Shown: positions 23,701-31,485 of the stretch, one piece after another
Layout of the letters: each line of letters opens with the position of its first letter
Numbering within the stretch: the first letter of the stretch is position 1
From: Bactrocera neohumeralis
Taxonomy: Eukaryota > Arthropoda > Insecta > Diptera > Tephritidae
Assembly (NCBI RefSeq): GCF_024586455.1
Contig: NW_026089623.1
Location: 4,089,367-4,153,366, forward strand
Direction: 5' to 3'
DNA: 64,000 nucleotides
Notes under the pieces: generated by a model
The model's input: only the letters and a program-made list of their open reading frames with translations
Database searches by the model: none
Told to the model about the DNA's origin: nothing
Program-made: the position numbers and the translations under genes

Positions 23701-26700
23701 GAATATGCAATAAACATTAGTTAAAAGCCATTTAATTGTCAATAAAACTTTTGTTTCCTTGGTGTTAGGAAGTTCGAATGGACAATTTTGCTATTCCAAT
23801 GAAACTTCGACTGAAAATAGTTCAAAATCGTAATATGTACCAAAAAGAGTAGGGTGAAACTGGAGTTGAATTGCTCTAACTTCAATTCCAATTCCGTGTG
23901 GAGTATAAAATCGTAAAAAGGGTATAAGCCGTGGTTGAGGAAAGTACAAAATTAACTGTCGTCGAAATCACTTAGCTGTAGATCCAGGAAAGGAGCTGTT
24001 TATTGTTCGACGGAGAAAGGGATACGTAGGTTGCTACAGGTATCCCTCGAATAGCACGGTACTTGAGTTGCACGAAATCTCGAATAGTACGGTTAAAAAT
24101 TGCGACAACCCTCGAATAACACGGAGTTCGAATTACACGAAGTCGCGAAAATTCCTGTTAAAAATTGAGTATAATTTTTCTTCGAACGACTGTTTGTAGT
24201 ATGACGCAATAATGCATTTGAATCAGTGGTTGAACATACATATGTAATTTAATAATTATTGCGTTTATAAAATTTTACCTTTTAAATTTTTAAGTTTCAT
24301 TTTTCTAAATTGAATGAATTTTGTTATTTTTGTATAACTTAAATTTTATAACTAAAAATAAAAAAAAAAAAAAATTCTTATTTTTAATGTTTTCTTAATT
24401 AATCGTTGCAACCAAATGTACAAATTTGTATGGATCTCGAGTTCCGAGTTGCACGGTTTTTTAATAGCACGGAACGGAATCTCCAAAATTGTATGATTTA
24501 TTAGTATCAAATAACACGATTTCGATTAACACGGAACCAATTAACCGTGTTATTCGAGGGATACCTGTATATACATATATTTCTGGCCTAATAATGTAAA
24601 TAGGCATATTTATCAACGAAAATGGGTTTCTTATTTATTTTTTTTATTTTTTTTATATTTTTTTTATTTTTTTTTATTTTTTTATTTTTTTATATTTTTT
24701 TTATTTTTTTTATTTTTTTTTAATTTTTTTAAATTTTTTTTTTTTTTTTTTTTAATTTTTTTTTTTTTATTTATTTTTTTTTTTTTTATTTTCTTATATT
24801 TTTTTTTTTATTTTTATTTTTTTTTTTTTTGTCGATTGCTGTTTTGTTTCGGGCTCATACGCATAGATCCATGATTCGTCACCTGTGACGATCTTATAAA
24901 CGTCTTTTGAAGCACCGCGATCGTATTTTTTCAGCATTTCTTTACACCAATCCACACGAAACCTTTTTTACGGCCAGGTGTTCATGTAATATGAAATGTA
25001 TGCTGGTGGGAGAAATGCATAGGCATGCCTCTATCGTATTAAGTTAGGTTATTGGGACAATGGTAAGAGATGAATTGCTTTGCTTCCGCCGGTTTTCAAT
25101 AGATGTCTCTAGGGTCAAGCACTGGTCGATTAAATCGTTTTATATCGATATTGGACATTTGTGTCAACATTAACCCAACAAAATATTTGTAGAGATCTGT
25201 TTGCATCCCAGAATAATCTCAACTGAAAATGTCACTTTTTGAGCCGAATTCTCGACATTTGCGGGAAATTTTGCTTTTCTTTTTTAATTCCAAGAAAAGT
25301 TCTTCTGAGGACCCGTCCACGTTTTACTGAGGCTGACACATACATAGATAATACTATTACTCTACTACTACCATCTATTTGATTTCTATTAGGTATTAAA
25401 AAAATCTAGAATTTTTTTAAAGCAACTTGTGTTAGTTTACAAAAAAATGGATCATAAAGCATTTCGTGTGTTAATTAAGCATTGCTTTTTGAGGGAATAA
25501 GGGAAAACATATTTGCACCGTTATTGTATAAAAACTGAAAAAATTGCCTTAATTTTACAAAAAAACGGCGGAAGCAAAGTTGTAGACCTAATATATCGTG
25601 CGCGCACTCCTTCAGCATCCAGATCGCAGTTGCTTTACTTCAAATAGTGTTCAGTACATGTTGGAAGTTGTCCAAGACCGAAATTTTGTAGGTGTTTTGA
25701 AGCTCGCCGGGGTATTGTAAAAAAGTTGTAATGTCCCTAGGAAGCAGGGCTGCTCCAAGTTGATGACTGCAATGATGATTTCTGTGAAAACTTCCTAGCA
25801 GAAATGTAGGCATCACTATTACGTTGTTCGACGATGTAAATTGTACAGTCCACGAAATAAGTATAGTGTACAAGCTAAAAATCTCTTTTATGCATCTTTA
25901 AATTTCATATGATTATTTTTTATGTTATTTATTAATGGAATCAACATCGAAAATTATTTACACAATATTTAAAAACAAAAATGACTACTTATTAATAAAA
26001 TAATTCAAAAATTCAATTCACTTGGTACGAAAAAAGGATAGCGTACAAACAAATATTTCATATTAAATCAAACTTATTCGAAGTGTTAATAACTAATATG
26101 GTTACTGTTAGCCAAAATAACGGTACTTATGCGCCTCGGCATGGATTCAATTAGAGAGCGAAGGGTGGAAATGGGTATTTTCTTCCATTCGGCTTCAATG
26201 CACTTCCTTAGATCTTTAACAGTATCAATTTGTCGACCACCGGAATAAACTTGCTGCGAAAGTATAGTAGAGATTTTCCATGGGGTTTAAGTCGGGACTT
26301 ATAGCGGGCCAGTCCATTAATGCTATATTTCTGTCCATAAAGAAACGTTTTGTTGCAGCTGCATTGTGTATCGCGGCGTTATCTTGCTGAAAAATCTATC
26401 GTTCCTCACAAAATCCTTCCGAAAAGTCTATTATGACGTTGTCTAACAGTTCAATAAAACTCAAAGAATTAATTTTAAGCGTTACAAAACAAATTGGGGT
26501 TGTACCATTGTATCCGAAAGCTCCCCATACCATATGAGATCCTCCCTTGAAATTTCTCGAAAGCCTTGTTTCTAGTGGTCGTCGAATATCTCTCCATTAT
26601 TTGTCATTCCCAGTTTTGTGCCGAGTTAGCAACTTAGGCTGAGGCGCTCATTTGGCATACTGGATGTTAATATTCTCTTTTAAAATCTGCTGAACTCGAT

Positions 26701-27917
26701 GGGTGGACACTTCAAGATTTAGTTGAAGTCTAATTTTTGCTGGTGAAATGTTTTTACTGACTGCCAAACGCTTTATTTGCCGTTTCGACCGTTCATCAAC
26801 CTTTGGATGATGTCCATTTCTTATTGTAGCTCCACATTCCCGCATTGTTTGAATTAATTAGTTACTAAATTAAATATTAGTTTTAAATATTTTTTTGATT
26901 ATTTATTTAAAACAAACTCACTTTAAAAATCCTTAAAAATAAAGAGTAAATGGAACGTCTTGCCGATACGGAATACTTTTCCTTATTGTACGCTATAATT
27001 ATTTCGCTCTGAATGTACAAGTGCGCAAATTAAACAGAAAGTAACGGTACTACAAAAGTACCGGTGCCACTAATAAGTATTGATCAACAATGAACAAAAA
27101 AACGCTTGTATACTTTACTTATTTCGGTGACTGTAGCAGGAAGTTATCTTAAGGATTAGTCTAAAACTGACAGTATCCAATGAACCTATTTGAACTAAGC
27201 TTGGAACATTTGCACCGCAATTTTGTAATGCTATTGGGATCCTATCTATGTTTTGATTTATTAAAATATATTTATATATTCATGAAATTACTAGATTCCG
27301 CAAATATTTTTTGTTGCTGAAAAAGGTTTTATCCATCATAGAAAAAACGCAACGCAATTGTGTAATCATGTGATAATATATTGTGGCACAGGTTTCCAAC
27401 GGAAGTGCTGGTAATTTGTTTGATTCGGTTTGTTTTCTTTAAAATCGACTCCACTTTAAACCTTTCTGAATTGAAGACAGCTATAATAAATTAACTTCAG
27501 TTGCTCTTTAGGTTTTTCGGAAATAGTCTAGTAGTGTTTGCTTTCAATTTAGTAATACTCTATAATATGCTTTATAATTTTCAGGCATTCGACAGCACCA
27601 TTGTCGACACTGTGGAAAGGCAGTATGTGACAGTTGCTCTGTAAACCGTATTAATATTCCTATAATGGGATTTGAATTCGATGTCCGTTGTTGTGATCCT
27701 TGCTATAAGCAATTACAAAGTGTTGAGTATGTTTATTTATATGTTGTGAGAATATATTAAAAAAGCGACAAGTTTTAGACGTCCTTCATTGGCTTCGTTT
27801 CATGATGCAAAACATTCTATCATTAATATGGACTTGGATGAGAATCGAAAGTTGTTATTGACCGTCGGACAGGATCGTATTATTAAAATCTGGGATTTAT
27901 CTTCAATTTGGGCATAA
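17790..27917 (+). CDS. WDFY2: WDFY2 orthologue: WD-repeat and FYVE-finger protein (7 coding exons)
   Basis: Exons: 17790-17950, 18003-18350, 18411-18523, 18577-18703, 18759-18955, 27585-27726, 27779-27917. They total 1227 nt, 408 codons plus stop, against about 400 in the vertebrate protein. Every junction has GT/AG, and the frame stays open. The start MAAEIKPAQ matches the family start. WD40 repeats run through exons 1-5 (TIRVWLKRDSGQYWPSI, GQDNGTVTQY, LFSGSCDQMVFVWDVGGKRG). The FYVE finger starts with CQQCQRPFFWNF in exon 5 and continues with RQHHCRHCGKAVCDSCS and PCYKQL in exon 6. A last WD repeat (DRIIKIWDL) closes exon 7. Family knowledge: FYVE binds PI3P on early endosomes, and the WD propeller is a scaffold for kinases such as Akt. 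The introns are 52-60 bp except intron 5 (8629 bp), which splits the FYVE finger and is full of transposons. Confidence 0.96.
19090..19400. repeat. Decayed copy of the (GTCY)n dispersed repeat
   Basis: Phrases such as AATAATAACCACGCCTA resemble 1246-1264 of the 702-1716 repeat. Similarity is patchy and the limits are uncertain. Confidence 0.4.
19660..20480 (-). pseudogene. Jockey-like reverse-transcriptase fragment
   Basis: On the minus strand RTVLVLLDLSK (near 20300) is RT motif A. SNADDCTIMTSGNGID (near 20130) carries the ADD catalytic box, with Asn where Tyr is usual. LAKSTTTLFTNWTKK (near 19870) matches the following segment of insect Jockey-group RTs. The order A, then C, then downstream segment is correct, but the segment between A and C is lost and there are stops. 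A 167-bp tandem duplication (19904-20237) has doubled the catalytic-box region. It lies antisense within WDFY2 intron 5. Confidence 0.75.
19904..20237. repeat. 167-bp tandem duplication
   Basis: GAGGAAGCGAGAAAGTTCTG begins at 19904 and again at 20071, and similarity continues to about 20230 with scattered substitutions. It duplicates the ADD-box part of the RT relic. Confidence 0.88.
20720..20992 (+). pseudogene. PIF/Harbinger transposase C-terminus
   Basis: The + strand reads KFDKVHSRQ, then after a frameshift LRVENCFGILKEKFCSLKQM, and WVLVCCVLHNIL before the stop at 20992. The RVENxFGxLKxRF block with the final Glu of the DDE triad, followed by W..CCxLHN, is characteristic of Harbinger nuclease (HARBI1-like). 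Earlier parts of the gene were not found. It converges with the SANT-type gene at 21276-22010, the arrangement expected of a two-gene Harbinger element. Confidence 0.8.
21276..22010 (-). pseudogene. Harbinger accessory Myb/SANT-like protein
   Basis: The minus strand reads REKEVKKWTAAEIKTVLCYM (near 21975), TWSILKCKVRYLKSQM with STGVRVEDDDVEL (near 21780-21680), then a C-terminal AKRHHTAIDKLATLEAERMS tail ending at 21276. Trp-spaced helix plus KWKVRNLK-like motif and basic tail match the Myb/SANT-like DNA-binding partner encoded by PIF/Harbinger elements, which carries the nuclease to DNA. Stops between the blocks could be introns or decay. The terminal repeats of the element were not identified. 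Confidence 0.72.
22260..22800 (+). pseudogene. Jockey-type ORF2 C-terminal fragment
   Basis: The + strand reads LLSKRFLLGCFHRNADQTSN (near 22400). In another frame it reads VPDIPTIRTPMTNHLFESPA and NPTHLLHLSLWSDPVEKARF (near 22650-22770). The second block matches the conserved Cys/His-rich C-terminus of insect Jockey-group ORF2 (HLFNCP.NPTHL...LW..P...A.FLGL), with its Cys lost. The blocks are in unusual order and frame-shifted, so this is a rearranged relic in the WDFY2 intron. Confidence 0.65.
23100..23262 (-). mobile_element. Very short 3' fragment of the RTE-like family
   Basis: About 160 bp aligns with 12800-12965 (shared CAGTCGTTTCTTCTTTTCGCT and CAGCGGAGTGGA-like blocks). It is the terminal coding part of the same RTE-like family, heavily 5'-truncated near 23262. 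Confidence 0.7.
23263..24036. other. Non-coding intron sequence
   Basis: Nothing recognised. Confidence 0.5.
24037..24567. mobile_element. 531-bp Tigger/pogo-type MITE
   Basis: The left end CAGGTATCCCTCGAATAGCA (from 24037) is mirrored by the right end (TGTTATTCGAGGGATACCTG, to 24567), with TA on both sides (24035-24036, 24568-24569). The motif TCGAATAGCACGG or variants recur internally several times. There is no coding capacity. CAGG termini plus a TA duplication fit the pogo/Tigger group. Confidence 0.88.
24632..24832. repeat. Poly-T/TTTTTTA low-complexity tract
   Basis: About 200 bp almost entirely T with spaced A or TA. Indels are likely here in the assembly. Confidence 0.95.
24833..24975 (-). 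pseudogene. Mariner transposase fragment with first catalytic Asp
   Basis: The minus strand reads KRFRVDWCKEMLKKYDRGAS, DVYKIVTGDESWIYAYEPET and KQQS. TGDESWIYAY holds the first Asp of the mariner DDD triad. Only this block remains, and the poly-T tract adjoins it. It is a different mariner subfamily from that at 8560-9423. Confidence 0.85.
25229..25315 (+). pseudogene. Mariner transposase N-terminal scrap (Mos1-like type)
   Basis: It reads MSLFEPNSRHLREILLFFFN and SKKSSSED, resembling the start of Mos1-type transposases (F.PN...R..L.F.F..KK.A.E). No continuation was found. Confidence 0.55.
25447..25510 (+). pseudogene. Mariner transposase N-terminal scrap (second type)
   Basis: It reads MDHKAFRVLIKHCFLRE, matching the usual start of another mariner subfamily (MD.K.FRVLIKHCFL), then a stop. 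Confidence 0.5.
25640..25843 (-). pseudogene. Jockey-type ORF2 C-terminal scrap
   Basis: The minus strand reads FLLGSFHRNHHCSHQLGAAL and LPRDITTFLQY, resembling the extreme C-terminus of Jockey-group ORF2 and related to the piece at 22400. It ends at the left terminus of the Tc1 element. Confidence 0.55.
25846..27133 (-). mobile_element. Full-length but inactive Tc1-like transposon
   Basis: Terminal repeats of about 30 bp: left 25846 onward (CAGTCCACGAAATAAGTA), right ending at 27133 (reverse complement CAGTCACCGAAATAAGTA). Each is followed by TA (25844-25845, 27134-27135). The length of 1288 bp is typical for Tc1. The transposase runs on the minus strand and is broken. Confidence 0.92.
26110..26845 (-). 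pseudogene. Tc1-like transposase
   Basis: On the minus strand the helix-turn-helix part reads MRECGATIRNGHHPKVDERS and RVQQILKENINIQYAK (26845-26648). The catalytic part reads GGSHMVWGAFGYNGTTPI (near 26530), QDNAAIHNAAATKRFFMDRN (near 26380) and ALMDWPAISPDLNPMENL (near 26310). These supply the second Asp and the final Glu of the DD34E triad. Stops near 26600 and 26400 and others show that it is dead. The direction is opposite to WDFY2, in whose intron it lies. Confidence 0.88.
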
Positions 27918-28224
27918 TGAAAATAGCCTAGCTTTATCTGGATTTATGCTGAAATCCCTTATTAAGGATTTCATTTTGCTATTACAAATTATATTTATTA
28001 ATGATTTATTTCTATTTATATGAAGTTTTATTCCTTTGGAAGCATAATAGCATGTGTACAAAAATCGTGTGTGGATGATAGATGCCTGCTGAGTTCCATT
28101 TCTAAAATTTGTATTGAAATTATTTGTAATCCTTTGCGCATATTGGGAGACACCTAAGCAAAGTTCGCTATAAAAACTGAATAATGCTGTTGTCGTCTTT
28201 ATTTGTATCATGTAATGAATATTT

Positions 28225-28230
28225 AATAAA
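28225..28230 (+). promoter_or_regulatory. Possible WDFY2 polyadenylation signal
   Basis: AATAAA about 308 bp after the WDFY2 stop. It is the first clean hexamer I noticed in the 3' flank; it may or may not be the one used. Confidence 0.45.
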
Positions 28231-28299
28231 TGCATATGCGGATTAATATTTGTATGATTTGTTTTTAATCCGCTTGATAGATGAAATATTTTCTATATG

Positions 28300-28375
28300 T
28301 ATTACACTATACTGGCACTTCGGTAAGTTCGGATGTAACCGAACATTTTATACTCTTCAAACTTCCACGAATCAA
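28300..28375 (-). repeat. Border fragment of a dispersed repeat
   Basis: TAAGTTCGGATGTAACCGAA followed by CATTTTATACTCTTC is the reverse-oriented counterpart of the fragment at 17300-17362. Confidence 0.5.
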
Positions 28376-28605
28376 AAGCAAAACATTTAAAAAAAAAGTT
28401 GCGATAGAATTTAACAATTATTTTTTGATGAAATCGTGAATAGATTTCAACCAAATTTGATAATTTATTAAATTAAATTTTAGGCTCATATAGAGCGTTT
28501 CAGGTAATCAGTGTTACTAACTCTCAAAAATATTTATCCCTAAATTTTTGTCAAAAACCCCTAAAATCGCCTTAATTATTGAGTTGTCCCCCTAAAAAAT
28601 ATTTA

Positions 28606-28809
28606 CAGTAGACGCTCTATAAAGTTACGCTTTCGGGAGTAGCGTAACTTTTAAAAACGAACTTTTAGAGGTTTGGTTAAGAGATTTGTAACTAATAGCC
28701 AATGATAATGTGCATTTCCTCTCAATTCTTTGAGTATATGAAATGGAATGGGGAACTAATTTGGGGGGAAGGAAACTTTTAAAAACGTAACTTTATAGAG
28801 CGTCTACTG
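28606..28809. mobile_element. 204-bp Tigger/pogo-type MITE
   Basis: The left end CAGTAGACGCTCTATAAAGT (from 28606) has its exact reverse complement at the right end (to 28809). TA is present on both sides (28604-28605, 28810-28811). Internally the inverted repeat continues as GTAACTTTTAAAAACG-like sequence. It is inserted in the left arm of the hAT element. Confidence 0.9.
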
Positions 28810-29071
28810 TAAATATAAATACATAATGATATAGAATAAAATATGTTGTAATGGGGTTTCGTCCATAGCTGAGGTATGCTCAGCCGCTCCAGGGTCAGCC
28901 TTGGGACCCACGAACTCTTAGCAAAGAAAAGTGTTTACTCTCGTAAAGATGTATCCACACCCCCTTATGTGGACAGCCAGACCAGCGTGTGGTTATACGG
29001 CGAGTCAGATGGAAGCGAGCGAAATTGGCGCGCCAGGCGTTGACGCTTGTTGAAGTTGGCACGGTGATTTA

Positions 29072-29205
29072 TACGGCGGTGATGATCCTTTGGCTTCTGG
29101 TGAGGAGTAGTTACTCCCAGACGGCGGTGATGGTCCTTTGGCTTCTGGTGAGGAGTAGTTACTCCCAGACGGCGGTGATGGTCTTCTGGCTTCTGATGAA
29201 GGAGA
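29072..29205. repeat. Minisatellite, about 2.7 units of 48 bp
   Basis: Units start GGCGGTGATG and contain TTTGGCTTCTGGTGAGGAG and TAGTTACTCCCAGAC. The first two are nearly identical. Lies in the solo LTR. Confidence 0.9.
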
Positions 29206-29463
29206 GATATAATTAAATATCGCCTGCACTCGGTGACCTCCGGTTAGCAACTGACCCAGCACTATCCCGTTTTTCTAGCCTGTACTTACGTGCGAGTCGC
29301 CTGTTAATCGCGTTAGTTTGGTAACGGTGCACTACGGTGTGCAAGCAGCGGTACTGACGCTGTTCGAGGCAGCGCAACGGTGCACTAGCATGCGGGCAGC
29401 GGTAGTGACGCTGCTCGAGGCCGCGCAGCTGTGATGTCGCTGTATCACAACGCAACTACGGTC

Positions 29464-29784
29464 GAGCCATTGCGCGTACTGATATCACACCGAGTCGAGT
29501 TTCGACGCAACGACTGCGAAAACTAACATAACCGCAGAGTCATTGCGAGCACTGGTATTACACCGATTTGGTGTAATACCTTTTCAACGCAACGCCTGCG
29601 AAGACTAACAACATCAATTGGGCAGAGCCATTGCGAGCACTGGCATCACCCCGAGGTGTGATGCCTTTTCAACGCAATGCCTGCGAATCCCATCGAAATA
29701 TCTAATTCTACTGTATATAGGGCAGAGCCATTGCGAGCACTGGCATCACGCCAAGGCGTGATATCTTTTCAACGCAATGTCTAC
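29464..29784. repeat. Four hairpin-bearing repeat units inside the solo LTR
   Basis: Each unit has CATTGCGAGCACTGG (or a variant), a palindrome, then TTTTCAACGCAA. Palindromes: GGTATTACACC paired with GGTGTAATACC (29554-29580), GGCATCACCCC with GGTGTGATGCC (29642-29665), GGCATCACGCC with GGCGTGATATC (29742-29765). The first unit is degraded. Several stem positions change in pairs between units. Confidence 0.85.
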
Positions 29785-30106
29785 CACAACTAGCTACTTC
29801 ACTTACCGCTGCCTATTGCTGCTGACTGCTGGGCAACCGTCCTCGCAGGAGAGCTGGAAGAAATGATCGCATTCGGTGTGAAGTGTTTGCTTGTATAGCA
29901 GCATAGCGCAGCTTTCGTCAGCGTAGTGAGGTAAGTTGTGTGCGTAGCTTTGGTCAATGCGGTGAGGTGAAGTTTACTACGTGCAGCATAATTCTAGTAT
30001 GGTGGAAAGCTCTCTGTTGAGGTATGGTGAGGGTAAATGATGTACAGTATTGAAGTAAATTATTGTAAGGTGGTAAAAGCCACGTTACAATGTTTCAAAA
30101 GTCTTT

Positions 30107-30442
30107 TTATTGTAAAATATTTAACATATGAAATATTTCTTCTTCATCTGAAGATTCACATTTTTTGAAATCGTACATATTGACATTAAACAATTTTAAC
30201 ATTTTATTGGATGGACTAAATGTTGTACACGATCCACCATTTCGATGTAATGTCAAGCCCATCAAGATGCTTTGCAACATTTTAATGGATAGTCTATTCC
30301 GCAACTTATTTTTTATGACATTATAGACGGAGAATGCACTTTCTACACTAGCGTTTGAAATTGGAACAGTGGCAAATGCTAATCCGAATTTTGAGATATT
30401 TTCAAAACGTTTACAGCCAGCTGCGTCACAGTCATTATACAC
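30107..30442 (-). pseudogene. hAT transposase dimerisation domain
   Basis: The minus strand reads FGLAFATVPISNASVESAFS and VYNVIKNKLRNRLSIKMLQS. This matches the hAT C-terminal dimerisation block (LA..vL.iP.SNA.vER.FS...iK...RN.l....l..ll), with Ser in place of the usual Arg after VE. The upstream nuclease is missing. The stop at 30107 lies about 14 bp from the solo LTR border, and the hAT 3' end lies beyond the LTR. This fits one element split by the LTR insertion. Confidence 0.82.
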
Positions 30443-30446
30443 TTAT

Positions 30447-30657
30447 ACTGGCTCTATTCAGACTAATGACTATGATGCTCATTAAATACGATTTGAATCT
30501 TATTAAATAAACTTTTTTAAAATGGCGGGCTCAGAAACTCATCACACATCTATCGATGCAACTGTGTCCGAGATGCCAAGTTTAAGCAGCGATGCACATC
30601 AAAACTCGGCGTTGGCCAACGTTGAGCAGGGTGAGTTAGTCTGAACAGAACCATTGT
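30447..30657. mobile_element. Small MITE-like inverted repeat unit
   Basis: GGCTCTATTCAGACTAATG (left) matches the reverse complement of the right edge (GGTTCTGTTCAGACTAACT) at most positions, about 210 bp apart. No clean target duplication was found. It lies inside the hAT element. Confidence 0.5.
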
Positions 30658-31485
30658 TCAAGTATGCATTATGTCTAAATCCGAAATAAATTTTGAAAAA
30701 GTCATAACATGTCAAATATTACCAACACCGCTGACCAGCTCACCCACTCCAACAACTACCTGTATACCTAACTAAATAAAAAAAAAAACCTTTTTTAATT
30801 TTATTGAAGAACGAGTACTGCCGTACAGCAGTAGTTAGATGACGCCTATGGTACTCTAATAAAAAATCATAAATATTGAATTTAATTATTTTTCTCGATC
30901 ATTTATAAATTACAAACATGCAATGAAATCTATTTTCCTTTTAGGTTTGGATCTGTTTCCCAAATCTTCGTGTACTTCTGACTGTACGTTTTTTTATTTT
31001 TATTGTCCTTCGGCATCTTTAACAAATTTATTTTCGACACACAATACAAACCAAAATTGAAATAACAACTGTCGTAAGAATATTCTTAACCTATTTTTTG
31101 GCGGTATCCTACCTGACAATAATGTTAAACATACCAACATACGCCGCCATATGCACAGGCTATAAAATAACCGCCAGTGGCGCCAGTATTGCCGCCAGTC
31201 ACCACAGAGTGGTTGTAGAATTACGAACTAGATGTCGTTATGAGTCGGTAGGTCGAGAAATAAATGTTAATGTCTCTGTTGGCTACATTGGTTTACACCA
31301 CAGCCATTTGTATATTTATCTTATAAAACAAAAAATAATAATGTTATCAATATAAAAATATTAAAGAGTCAAAAAATCCCTGAAAATACGCCTAAAAATT
31401 TTAAACCCCTAAAAAAATCCCATCTCACTTATTTACCCCCTAAATCTGGGGGGAAAACCCCTAAGTTGGGAACACTGCAGGTAAT

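Larger units (their letters stand above)
18956..27584 (+). other. WDFY2 intron 5, 8.6 kb, transposon-filled
   Basis: GT at 18956 and AG at 27583-27584 border an intron whose neighbours are all under 61 bp. It holds, in order, a Jockey-type RT fragment, a Harbinger pair, another Jockey C-terminus, an RTE 3' scrap, a Tigger-type MITE, poly-T, three mariner scraps, another Jockey scrap and a complete-length Tc1 element. Stretches 19400-19660 and 27136-27580 show nothing recognisable. Confidence 0.93.
28847..30089. mobile_element. Solo LTR, 1.24 kb, with ATGT target duplication
   Basis: The block starts TGTAATGGGGTTTCG and ends GCCACGTTACA, a TGT...ACA pair. It is flanked by ATGT on both sides (28843-28846 and 30090-30093). 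It is markedly richer in G and C than its surroundings and contains tandem repeats. No internal retroviral-type genes or second LTR are present, so it is most simply a solo LTR left by LTR-LTR recombination. A 4-bp duplication fits Gypsy-group elements, but the family is not identified. Confidence 0.82.
28509..31477 (-). mobile_element. hAT transposon with exact 8-bp target duplication, holding nested insertions
   Basis: CAGGTAAT occurs at 28501-28508 and again at 31478-31485, an 8-bp duplication as made by hAT elements. The ends inside it are CAGTGTTACTAACTC (28509) and, reversed, CAGTGTTCCCAACTTAG (to 31477). CCCCTAAA-type motifs near both ends strengthen the pairing. A minus-strand hAT dimerisation domain lies at 30107-30442. 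A Tigger-type MITE (28606-28809), a solo LTR (28847-30089) and a small MITE (30447-30657) are nested within. Without the LTR and larger MITE the element is about 1.5 kb, so much of the transposase is deleted. Confidence 0.9.

Noticed and set aside
24632..24832. Poly-T tract as a retrotransposon tail
   Set aside because: It is long, interrupted by regular A residues and not attached to a recognised 3' end; low-complexity expansion is simpler.
29005..29455. Open frames over the minisatellite
   Set aside because: Repeat periods of 48 bp keep frames open by chance; the block is within a solo LTR.
30523..30629. Possible short first coding exon (MAGSETHHTSIDATVSEMPS, then a GTGAGT donor)
   Set aside because: It lies inside a small inverted-repeat unit (30447-30657) nested in the hAT element, and no partner exon or homology was found.
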